Source: Actinomycetota bacterium (GTDB taxonomy: Bacteria > Actinomycetota > Thermoleophilia > Gaiellales > Gaiellaceae). Taken from it: DNA of 20,219 bases. Position numbers and translations under genes: made by a program. This document shows positions 6,799 through 13,670 of the stretch, piece after piece. Each line of letters opens with the position of its first letter. Positions within the stretch are counted from its first letter, which is position 1. The notes beneath the pieces are model-generated. The model made no database searches, was not told where the DNA came from, and saw only the letters and a program-made list of their open reading frames with translations. The stretch lies in assembly GCA_005883245.1 (NCBI GenBank), contig VAXT01000096.1, positions 1 through 20,219 on the forward strand. The letters run 5' to 3'.

Positions 6799-6835
6799 GA
6801 GTGACCTCCTCGGGTGGGAAACGAGTGGCCTCCTC
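6797..6835 (-). repeat. Tandem duplication of the ribosome site of the 6109-6798 gene
   Basis: The 15-bp motif GAGGAGGYCACTCGT occurs twice on the minus strand (6835-6821 and 6811-6797), with one mismatch and a 24-bp period. The downstream copy places AGGAGG six bases before the GTG start. The upstream copy has the same spacing but GTT instead of GTG, so it cannot initiate there. Confidence 0.75.
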
Positions 6836-6923
6836 AACTACCGGGCACAGCGGCGCCATGCGCGCAATCGGGCTATTTCGGCGCGATTTCGGCGCGGAGT
6901 TGCCGATAGGCCACCCGGGTACC

Positions 6924-7763
6924 ATGAGTCGTATGACCGAGCTGACCCCTGAGGAACGCGAGAGGCTCGCAGAGCTCTCGTACTACGAGCCGCCGGAACC
7001 GGTGCGCCACGAATCGCGCTTCCCGTTCCTGCGCAAGCTCTTTGCGCCGCTGATCGCGGCCGGTGCGTTCCTGCTCAAGTTCGGCGCGCCGCTCCTCAAG
7101 TTCAAGTTCCTGTTCTCGATCTTCATCTCGGCCGCGTTCTACGTCTGGTTCGGCGGCTGGTGGTTCGGGATCGGTCTGATCGTCCTCCTGTTCGTGCACG
7201 AGATGGGCCACGTGCTCGAGGCGAAGCGTCAGGGGCTGCCCGTGAGCGCGCCGCTCTTCATCCCGTTCCTGGGGGCGATGATCACGATGCGGGAGATGCC
7301 CCAGGACGCCTGGAACGAGGCGAAGGTCGCGATCGCGGGGCCGCTGGTCGGGTCGCTCGGCGCCGCTGCGATCTGGATCGCGGGCGAGGCCACCGACTCG
7401 AATCACCTGAAGGCGCTCGCCTTCCTCGGCTTCCTGATCAACCTGTTCAACCTCTTGCCGGTCGTCCCGCTCGATGGAGGGCGGATCGTGGCGGCGCTCC
7501 ATCCGGCCCTCTGGGTGCTCGGTTTCGCGGGGCTCCTCGGCCTCGTCGTGATCGCGCCGAACCCGCTCCTGATCATCATCGTCGTCCTGGCCGGACTCGA
7601 GCTCTGGAACCGCTGGCGGATGCGCAACAATCCACAGCTGCAGTCGTACTACCGCGTCACGGCGCCCCAGCGGGCAATGGTCGCGGTCCTCTACTTCGGC
7701 CTGGCCGCGCTGCTCGTGCTCGGAATGGAGGCCACGCACCTGCCGCGCGACATCCTTCGCTGA
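6924..7763 (+). CDS. Site-2 protease family zinc metalloprotease (M50)
   Basis: A 279-residue multi-pass membrane protein. HEMGH at residues 92-96 (inside a transmembrane helix, FVHEMGHVLEAKRQG) provides two zinc ligands and the catalytic glutamate. The third ligand is Asp184 in NLLPVVPLDGGR, the family's second signature. About six hydrophobic segments are visible, near 38-58, 62-90, 105-120, 136-155, 165-182 and 190-225, with one more near 252-268. Members cut transmembrane substrates such as anti-sigma factors or signal-peptide remnants; the substrate here is unknown. ATG at 6924 is used. A second ATG at 6933 is equally possible, and neither has a Shine-Dalgarno, so the message may be leaderless. 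It is the first gene of the apparent operon into selABC and overlaps the next start by 1 nt (TGATG). Confidence 0.88.
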   Translation: MSRMTELTPEERERLAELSYYEPPEPVRHESRFPFLRKLFAPLIAAGAFLLKFGAPLLKFKFLFSIFISAAFYVWFGGWWFGIGLIVLLFVHEMGHVLEAKRQGLPVSAPLFIPFLGAMITMREMPQDAWNEAKVAIAGPLVGSLGAAAIWIAGEATDSNHLKALAFLGFLINLFNLLPVVPLDGGRIVAALHPALWVLGFAGLLGLVVIAPNPLLIIIVVLAGLELWNRWRMRNNPQLQSYYRVTAPQRAMVAVLYFGLAALLVLGMEATHLPRDILR

Positions 7764-8356
7764 TGCACGACGAGGAGCTGTTGAGGAGCCACCAGGGCGC
7801 GCTGCCCGAGAACGTGCTCTCGATCGCGCGTGAGTTCTGGGCCGGGTTCGCCGCGGTGGACAGGATCGACCGGCCTGCGGTCTCGATTTTCGGCTCGGCG
7901 CGCATTCAGCCGGACTCCCGCGCATACGCGGCGGCCCGCAAGGTGGGCAGACGCTTCGCGAAGCATGGCTGGGCGGTGATCACGGGCGGCGGCCCGGGCG
8001 TGATGGAAGCGGCCAACCGCGGTGCGAAGGAGGCAGGCGGGCTCTCGGTCGGCTTCAACATCGAGCTCCCGCACGAGCAGGGCTCGAACCCGTACCTGGA
8101 CATCTCGTACACGTTCAAGCACTTCTACGCGCGCAAGGTCTGCTTCGTGAAGCCGGCGGAGGGGTTCGTCATCTTCCCGGGCGGCTTCGGGACGCTCGAC
8201 GAGCTGTTCGAGGCGCTGACGCTGATCCAGACGGGCAAGGCGCAGAACTTCCCGGTCGTCCTGATCGGCATCGACTACTGGGAGGAGATGATCTCCTGGG
8301 TGTGCTACGAGGAGCGCACGGAGTTCCGGACCGAGGAGAAGGCCGACGCGCGGTGA
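7763..8356 (+). CDS. LOG-family protein (putative nucleoside 5'-monophosphate phosphoribohydrolase)
   Basis: A 197-residue cytosolic Rossmann-type protein. The family signature PGGFGTLDE spans 139-147, and the upstream arginine-lysine pair of the active site is in YARKVCF (about 122-128). VITGGGPGVMEAANRGA (73-89) forms the phosphate-binding loop. LOG enzymes release the base from nucleoside monophosphates, classically cytokinin precursors in plants. In bacteria the true substrate is often unknown. The C-terminus is odd: after FPVVLIGIDYWEEMISWV the sequence passes straight to CYEERTEFRTEEKADAR and stops, whereas relatives of this long form usually carry some 30-40 more residues there. An in-frame internal deletion is possible. 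The stop overlaps the selA start as GTGA. Confidence 0.87.
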   Translation: MHDEELLRSHQGALPENVLSIAREFWAGFAAVDRIDRPAVSIFGSARIQPDSRAYAAARKVGRRFAKHGWAVITGGGPGVMEAANRGAKEAGGLSVGFNIELPHEQGSNPYLDISYTFKHFYARKVCFVKPAEGFVIFPGGFGTLDELFEALTLIQTGKAQNFPVVLIGIDYWEEMISWVCYEERTEFRTEEKADAR

Positions 8357-9651
8357 GGCTGCGCGACCTGCCCTCGGTTGACGAGCTCGCGCGAGGGAGC
8401 GACGACGCGCTCGCCGTCGAGGCGGCACGGGCCGTCCTCGCGCGCGCGCGCGAGCACATACACGCGGGCGCGGACCCTGGAGACCTTGCCGAACGACTTC
8501 GCACGGAGCTCGCGGCGGCCCGTTCGGCCAGGTTGCGGCGCGCCTTGAACGCGACGGGCGTGGTCGTGCACACGAACCTGGGGCGCGCACCGCTGGCGGA
8601 GGCGGCTCTCGAGCGCGTCCACGAGGTCGGGCGCGGCTACTCGAACCTCGAGTACGACCTGAGCGCGGGCACGCGCGGCTCGCGGCAGGATCACGTGGCG
8701 GGGATCCTCAGACGTCTGACGGGCGCGGAGGCTGTGCTCGTCGTGAACAACAACGCGGCCGCTGTCCTGCTCGCCCTGGCCGCGCTCGCCGAGGGACGGG
8801 AGGTGCTCGTCTCGCGCGGCGAGCTGATCGAGATCGGCGACGGCTTCCGGATCCCTGACGTGCTGGCGCGCTCGGGCGCGCGGCTCGTCGAGGTCGGGAC
8901 GACGAACCGGACTCGCGCCGCGGACTACGAGCGTGCGATCGGGCCCGAGACGGCGCTGCTCCTGCGGGTGCACCAGTCGAACTTCCGGCTCGTCGGCTTC
9001 ACGGAGCTTCCGTCCGTCGCCGAGCTGGCGAAGGTCGCGCAGCGGCACGACCTGCCGCTGATCGACGACCTCGGCTCCGGCGCGCTGACCCCGACGAACA
9101 GTCGATTGCTGAGCGAGGAGCCGTCGGTTCGCGAGAGCCTCGAGGCCGGTGCCGACCTCGTCTGCTTCTCCGGGGACAAGCTCCTCGGCGGGCCGCAGGC
9201 GGGGATCGTGGTCGGAAATGCCGAGCTCGTCGAGCGGCTGCGGCGCCATCCGCTCCAGCGCGCGGTTCGCGCGGACAAGCTGACGCTGGCCGCGCTCGAG
9301 GGGACGCTCGCGCTCTACCTGGAGCCGGAGCGTGCGCTGCGGGAGGTGCCGGTGCTGAGGATGGCGCTCGAGAACGCAGACGCGGTCCGGGCGCGGGCAG
9401 AGCGTCTGGCCGAGCTCGTCGGCGGTGAGGTCGAGGAGACCGTCGGACGCATCGGCGGAGGAGCACTTCCACTCGCCGAGCTCCCGAGCTTCGCGTGCGC
9501 CGTCGAGGAAGAGCTTGCCGCGCCGCTCCGTGCCGGCGACCCGCCGGTTGTCGGGGTCGTCCGCGACGGACGCCTCCTGCTCGACTGCCGTACGCTGACG
9601 GACGCCGAGGCGGACGAGGTCGCGGCGCTCGTCGCGGCAGCTCGCGCTTGA
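8353..9651 (+). CDS. selA: L-seryl-tRNA(Sec) selenium transferase
   Basis: A 432-residue PLP enzyme that converts Ser-tRNA(Sec) to selenocysteyl-tRNA(Sec) using selenophosphate. The N-terminus (VRLRDLPSVDELA) is the usual SelA opening, followed by LNATGVVVHTNLGRAPL (66-82), EYDLSAGTRGSR (100-111), VVNNNAAAVLLAL (130-142), EVGTTNRT (180-187) and the PLP-binding lysine K276 in LVCFSGDKLLGGPQAG. The C-terminal domain ends TLTDAEADEVAALVAAARA. Length is close to the family norm of about 460, with a slightly short N-terminal tail. GTG at 8353 overlaps the preceding stop by 4 nt (GTGA), typical of translational coupling. The stop overlaps the selB ATG by one base (TGATG). No frameshift or missing core residue is seen, so this gene looks functional. 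Confidence 0.95.
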   Translation: MRLRDLPSVDELARGSDDALAVEAARAVLARAREHIHAGADPGDLAERLRTELAAARSARLRRALNATGVVVHTNLGRAPLAEAALERVHEVGRGYSNLEYDLSAGTRGSRQDHVAGILRRLTGAEAVLVVNNNAAAVLLALAALAEGREVLVSRGELIEIGDGFRIPDVLARSGARLVEVGTTNRTRAADYERAIGPETALLLRVHQSNFRLVGFTELPSVAELAKVAQRHDLPLIDDLGSGALTPTNSRLLSEEPSVRESLEAGADLVCFSGDKLLGGPQAGIVVGNAELVERLRRHPLQRAVRADKLTLAALEGTLALYLEPERALREVPVLRMALENADAVRARAERLAELVGGEVEETVGRIGGGALPLAELPSFACAVEEELAAPLRAGDPPVVGVVRDGRLLLDCRTLTDAEADEVAALVAAARA

Positions 9652-11280
9652 TGCCGCTGACGGTCGGCACCGCCGCTCGACCTGCCCGACGGAACGCGGC
9701 TGTCACTGATCGACGTGCCCGGTCATGAGCGGTTCATCCGGAACATGGTCGCCGGGGCCAGCGGGATCGACCTCTTCCTGCTCGTCATCGACGCGACCGA
9801 GGGCGCACGCCCGCAGACGCATGAGCATCTGGCGATCCTGCGGCTGCTCGGCGTCGAGAACGGCGTCGTCGCGGTGACGAAAGCGGATGCGGCCGATCCG
9901 GAGACGCTCGAGCTGGTGAAGGGCGAAGCCCGGGAGCTCGTACCGGGCGCGGCTGTGATCCAGGTCAGCGCCAAGACCGGCGAGGGGCTCGACGAGCTCC
10001 GTGCAGCGCTCGTGTCGGTCGCCGACGGCCTCGAGCACGAGGCGCTGCTCGGCGCGACGAGGCTCTACGTCGACCGCTCCTTCACCTTGCACGGGATCGG
10101 CACCGTCGTCACGGGAACGCTGTGGTCGGGCTCGGTCGGCGCGGGCGACGAGCTGCGGGCCGAGCCTGCCGGGATCGACGTGCGGGTGCGCAGCGTCCAG
10201 GTGCACGACGAGCCGGTCGACCGAGCCGAGGCGGGCCAGCGGGTCGCGCTCGCGCTGCCCGGAATCGAGCGCAGCGCGCTGCACCGTGGAAACGCGCTCG
10301 CCGAGCCCGGCGCCTATCCCGTGAGCTACCGGCTCGACGTCGAGCTCGCCGAGCTCGAGCCGATCGGCGACCACACGCGCGTGCACGTCCACCACGGCAC
10401 GACCGAAACTCCGGGCCGGATCGTGCGGGTGGGCGACCGCTTCGCCCAGCTTCGGCTCGCCTCGCCGGTGGTCGCGGCCCGCAACGACCGCTTCGTCCTC
10501 CGCGACGGGACGACGGTCGGCGGCGGTCGCATTCTCGACCCGGCTCCGCCGCGCGCACCGGATTCGGCTCGCCTCGAGTTGCTCGCGACAGACGACCCCG
10601 AGTCGATCGTGAAGGCGCTCGTGCACGATCCGGTCCGATCGGAGGAGCTCGCTGCCCGCGCGCTTCTCTCCCACGCCGAGCTCGAACAGGGCCTCGCGGC
10701 AGTGGAGCACGCGGGAGAGTGGTACTTCTCGGCGGAGTGGCTCGACCGCGCTAGGCGCGAGGCCTGGACTCGGTTGACCCTGCGTGCCGAGGCGGCTCCG
10801 CTCGACCCCGGCCTGGCCGCCGGCGAGCTCCTGCCGGGGGCGACGCCGTGGGCGGAAACGATCCTCCCGCTGCTCGACCTCGAGCACAGGGACGGCAAGG
10901 TGTACCTCCCCGGAACCGGCGCGGCCCTTGGTGAGCGCGCCGCCGAGGCCGAGGCGCTCGAGGCCCGGCTCGCAGAAGCCGGCTTCAGCCCGGTGCCGGT
11001 CGACGATGTCGAGCTCGCGCGCTTCCTCGAAGGCGAAGGGCGGCTCGTGCGGGTCGGCGACCGGCTCGCGATCGGGATCGAGGCGTACGAGCAGGCAAAA
11101 CGGACGCTCGTCGAGGAGTGCCGGCGAACGGGGACGATCACGCTCGCCCGCTTCCGAGACCTGCTCGGCATCTCGCGCAGGCCGGCGCAGCTCCTCCTCG
11201 AGCGCTTCGATGCGGACGGCTTGACTCGCCGCGTGGGCGATGAACGCGTCCTGAGGCGCGGAGCTACGATCGAGCGGTAG
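9651..11280 (+). pseudogene. selB: selB with P-loop segment deleted and frame shifted (Sec-specific elongation factor)
   Basis: SelB is the GTPase that carries Sec-tRNA to UGA codons marked by a SECIS hairpin. ATG at 9651 starts MPLTVGTA, the normal SelB N-terminus, but the expected GHIDHGKT P-loop and the following 35 or so residues (G2/switch I) are absent. From about 9676 the sequence resumes in the +1 frame as LDLPDGTRLSLIDVPGHERF (G3) and stays open for over 520 codons to TAG at 11278-11280. TKAD (G4) and SAKTG (G5), both beta-barrel domains and the C-terminal winged-helix SECIS-binding region (RRTGTITLARFRDLLGISRR) are present. The original frame stops at 9726-9728. The first usable start in the long frame is GTG at 9715, which would give a protein unable to bind GTP. 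A real lesion or an assembly error would both fit. Confidence 0.88.
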
Positions 11281-11373
11281 GGAGCGGCACGGGCCCGGTG
11301 GCCCAGCTCGTCTTCAAAACGAGTGAGGTCTGGTAGCCCCAGGCTGGGTAGGTTCGACTCCTGCGCCGCTCCG
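11281..11373 (+). tRNA. selC: tRNA-Sec (UCA anticodon)
   Basis: The 93-nt sequence folds as a bacterial selenocysteine tRNA. It has an 8-bp acceptor stem (GGAGCGGC with GCCGCTCC), a D stem GGGCC/GGCCC with a four-base loop, and an anticodon stem of six pairs enclosing CTTCAAA with UCA at 11314-11316. A long variable arm has the stem GTCTGG/CCAGGC, and the T arm reads GTAGG-TTCGACT-CCTGC. Acceptor plus T stem gives the 8+5 bacterial pattern. The discriminator is G (11373) and CCA is not encoded. Its first base directly follows the selB stop codon, so it is probably cut out of the selAB transcript. The GTCGGA/TCCGAC hairpin at 11373-11388 may end transcription. Confidence 0.97.
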
Positions 11374-11388
11374 TCGGAACCGTCCGAC
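11373..11388 (+). terminator. Small hairpin after tRNA-Sec
   Basis: GTCGGA-ACCG-TCCGAC is a perfect 6-bp stem with a four-base loop starting at the tRNA discriminator base. There is no T-run. It could end the sel operon or mark the 3' processing site. Confidence 0.4.
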
Positions 11389-11436
11389 GCTCTCACGCGG
11401 GGGCGTAGGCTTCAACGAACGACCAAGGAGGCTCAG

Positions 11437-11721
11437 ATGGCACTTGCCCGTGTAGTTGAGTTCGAGGGCGTCGACAGCGAGCGGATCGCCCAGATGCGCC
11501 AGGAGATGGAGGGGGGCGAGCGTCCCGCCGACATCCCGGCGACGGAGTTGATGGTCCTCCACGATCCCGAGTCCTCGAAGTCGCTCGCGATCGTGCTCTT
11601 CGATAACGAGGAGGACTACGCGAAGGGCCACGCGGCCCTCGACGCGATGCCGGCCAGCGACACGCCGGGGCAGCGAACGTCGGTGACGAAGTACGACGTC
11701 GCGATCCGCATGGCCGACTAG
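11437..11721 (+). CDS. Conserved-looking 94-aa hypothetical protein
   Basis: A small soluble acidic protein of 94 residues. It opens MALARVVEFEGVDSERIAQM, continues through a short strand (TELMVLHDPESSKSLAIVLF) and ends VTKYDVAIRMAD. Alternating short strands and helices with hydrophobic VVEF, LAIVLF and YDVAIRM segments resemble a single dimeric alpha/beta-barrel (ABM-like) domain. That fold is inferred from pattern alone and no catalytic residues are recognisable. The start is well supported by AAGGAGG six to seven bases before the ATG. It follows the tRNA by about 60 nt and precedes the cupin gene by 13 nt, so it probably heads a short operon with the cupin and the FAD oxidoreductase. Confidence 0.72.
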   Translation: MALARVVEFEGVDSERIAQMRQEMEGGERPADIPATELMVLHDPESSKSLAIVLFDNEEDYAKGHAALDAMPASDTPGQRTSVTKYDVAIRMAD

Positions 11722-11734
11722 CCCCGCCCGCGGC

Positions 11735-12145
11735 ATGCAGGTCACGAAGAGCAGCATCGACACCCGCCAAGGGCCAAGTGACTGGTTCGCCGGCGCGGTC
11801 TACCTCGACCAGGTAGCCGCGCCGGCGGGCTCGTCGCGTGTGAGCGCGAGCTGCGTCCACTTCACGCCCGGCGCGCGGACGGCCTGGCACAGGCACCCGA
11901 ACGGCCAGACGATCTACGTCACCGAGGGCGTCGGCCTGGCTCAGCACCGCGGCGGCCCGGTCGAGGTCATTCGTCCCGGCGACCGTGTCTTCTTCGAGCC
12001 CGGCGAGGAGCACTGGCACGGCGCGGCACCGAACCGCTACATGACGCACATCGCGATCCAGGAAGTCGACGCGGACGGCCATCCGGCCACCTGGGGCGAC
12101 CACGTGACCGACGAGGAGTACGGGGCGGCGCCGCCGATCGACTAG
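11735..12145 (+). CDS. Cupin-domain protein, similar to cupin hydroxynitrile lyases
   Basis: A 136-residue single-domain cupin. The metal site is complete: His52 and His54 in WHRHPNGQ, Gln58, and His93 in EEHWHGAAP. The order GARTAWHRHPNGQTIYVTEG, VIRPGDRVFFEPGEEHWHG and MTHIAIQE closely follows the manganese cupins described as (R)-selective hydroxynitrile lyases (Granulicella type). These belong to a wider group, often annotated as carboxymuconolactone-decarboxylase-linked cupins, whose natural role is unsettled. Lyase activity is therefore only a possibility. It probably binds Mn or Fe in the cytosol. ATG at 11735 has no strong ribosome site and sits 13 nt after the previous stop, so coupling is likely. 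The next gene starts 12 nt after its stop. Confidence 0.82.
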   Translation: MQVTKSSIDTRQGPSDWFAGAVYLDQVAAPAGSSRVSASCVHFTPGARTAWHRHPNGQTIYVTEGVGLAQHRGGPVEVIRPGDRVFFEPGEEHWHGAAPNRYMTHIAIQEVDADGHPATWGDHVTDEEYGAAPPID

Positions 12146-12157
12146 TTTCGCGCGTCT

Positions 12158-13492
12158 GTGCAGAGCCTGAGCTCATTCCGCGACACGTTCGGCGGGGACA
12201 TCGTCCTTCCCGACGACCCCGCGTACGACCAGGCGCGCGCGGTCTGGAACGGGATGGCCGACCGGCGGCCTGCGCTCGTCGTTCGACCGACCGGCGTGGA
12301 CGACGTCGTCTCGGCTCTACGGTTCGCTCGCGAAGACGACCTCTTGATCGCAGTCCGCTGCGGCGGCCACAGCATCCCGGGTCTCTCGACCTGCGACGAC
12401 GGGATCGTGATCGATCTCTCCCGGATGCGCGGCGCGGAGGTCGATCCCGAGCGGCGAACCGCGCTGCTCAGCGGCGGTTCGCTGCTCGCCGACCTCGACG
12501 CCGCCGCACAGGAGCACGGCCTCGTCTGCCCGGTCGGGGTCGTCTCGCACACGGGCGCCGCGGGGCTGACGCTCGGCGGCGGCATGGGCCGGCTCCAGCG
12601 CCGGTTCGGGCTTACTGTCGACAACCTCGTCTCGGTCGACCTCGTCACCGCCGACGGCCGGCTCGTGCATGCGTCCGAGGACGAGCATCCAGACCTCTTC
12701 TGGGGTCTCCGCGGCGCTGGCCCGAACTTCGGGATCGCGACCGCGCTCGAGTACGGGCTCCATCCGCTCGACCACGCGATTACCTACGGGACCATTGTCC
12801 ATCCGCTCGACCGCGCCCGTGACCTCGCCGGGCTCTGGCGCGACCTGGCGGAGAACGGCCCCGACGAGCTCTTTTTGTCCTTCGGCGTCACCGACCAGGA
12901 AGAGGCTTACCTGACCGCCCTCCACTCGGGGCCGCCGGAGCGGGCCGAGCGCGACCTGGCCGAGCTGCGCGCGTTCGGGCAGCCGGCGGGCGACTCGATC
13001 AAGGCGATGCCCTACCTCGAGACCCAGCATCTGAACGACGAGGCGCAGGACTGGGGCCACCGCTTCTACATGAAGAGCGCGTTCCTGCCCGCGCTGACCG
13101 ACGAGGTGGTCGACCTCTGCGTCGAGCACGCCACGCGCGCGCCCGACGGCGCCGAAAGCGGCTTCTCCGTCTGGGCGTGGGGCCGCAGGATCTCGGACGT
13201 GCCCGAGGACGGAACGGCCTTCACCGGTCGAGAGGCCGCGGCCTGGCTGGCCGCGGAATCGATGTGGGACGACGCCCAGCTCGACGAGCAGTGCCGCGCG
13301 TGGGGCCGCGAGGCGCTGGCCGACCTGGCGCCGTTCGCCTCGGACGGGCGTTACGTGAACGACGTCGCCGAGGTGGGCGCGGACGTGGCGCGCACGGTCT
13401 ACGGCGACGCGAAGTACGACCGGCTCGTCGCGCTCAAGCGCGAGTGGGACCCGGAAAACGTGTTCCGGCTGAACCAGAACGTCCAGCCGTAG
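12158..13492 (+). CDS. FAD-binding oxidoreductase, berberine-bridge-enzyme (BBE) type
   Basis: A 444-residue flavoenzyme of the PCMH/BBE family. The FAD domain covers about 38-205, with RCGGHSIPG (67-75) supplying His71, which links covalently to FAD in family members, and VGVVSHTGAAGLTLGGGMGR further on. The second residue used for bicovalent attachment, a cysteine in other members, is replaced here by the VVSHTG form, so single attachment is expected. The C-terminal BBE motif is intact: YVNDVAEVGADVARTVYG, then LKREWDPENVFRLNQNVQP. Such enzymes oxidise alcohols, sugars or alkaloids with O2, and the substrate here is unknown. The start is GTG at 12158, 12 nt after the cupin stop, with no strong ribosome site, so co-translation with the cupin is probable. 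Confidence 0.88.
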   Translation: MQSLSSFRDTFGGDIVLPDDPAYDQARAVWNGMADRRPALVVRPTGVDDVVSALRFAREDDLLIAVRCGGHSIPGLSTCDDGIVIDLSRMRGAEVDPERRTALLSGGSLLADLDAAAQEHGLVCPVGVVSHTGAAGLTLGGGMGRLQRRFGLTVDNLVSVDLVTADGRLVHASEDEHPDLFWGLRGAGPNFGIATALEYGLHPLDHAITYGTIVHPLDRARDLAGLWRDLAENGPDELFLSFGVTDQEEAYLTALHSGPPERAERDLAELRAFGQPAGDSIKAMPYLETQHLNDEAQDWGHRFYMKSAFLPALTDEVVDLCVEHATRAPDGAESGFSVWAWGRRISDVPEDGTAFTGREAAAWLAAESMWDDAQLDEQCRAWGREALADLAPFASDGRYVNDVAEVGADVARTVYGDAKYDRLVALKREWDPENVFRLNQNVQP

Positions 13493-13578
13493 CCGTCGCG
13501 TGCATGAGCCGCACGTGAGCGGCATGTGAGGGGCTCGCCGCACGCTCATGGGGTCAAGTCGACCAAGGAGGGTCGAGA

Positions 13579-13598
13579 TTCCATCGCGTTTCCATCGC
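13579..13598. promoter_or_regulatory. Tandem 9-bp repeat with 11-bp period upstream of the RTX gene
   Basis: TTCCATCGC occurs at 13579-13587 and again at 13590-13598, one helical turn apart, with a related CCATCCATGG just after. The repeats lie in the 178-bp gap before the RTX-repeat gene. Same-face direct repeats of this kind can be regulator binding sites. No promoter consensus is obvious here. Confidence 0.3.
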
Positions 13599-13670
13599 CC
13601 ATCCATGGAACCGGAGGCTCCTTCGAGCCAAGACTGGTGCGGTGGCGCACAAGACCGACAAGGAGGCACC

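Noticed and set aside
6005..6925. N-terminal extension of the protease frame to 930 residues
   Set aside because: The open frame upstream of 6004 runs through another gene and a promoter. The GTG at 6004 has a ribosome site and is followed at once by a signal peptide.
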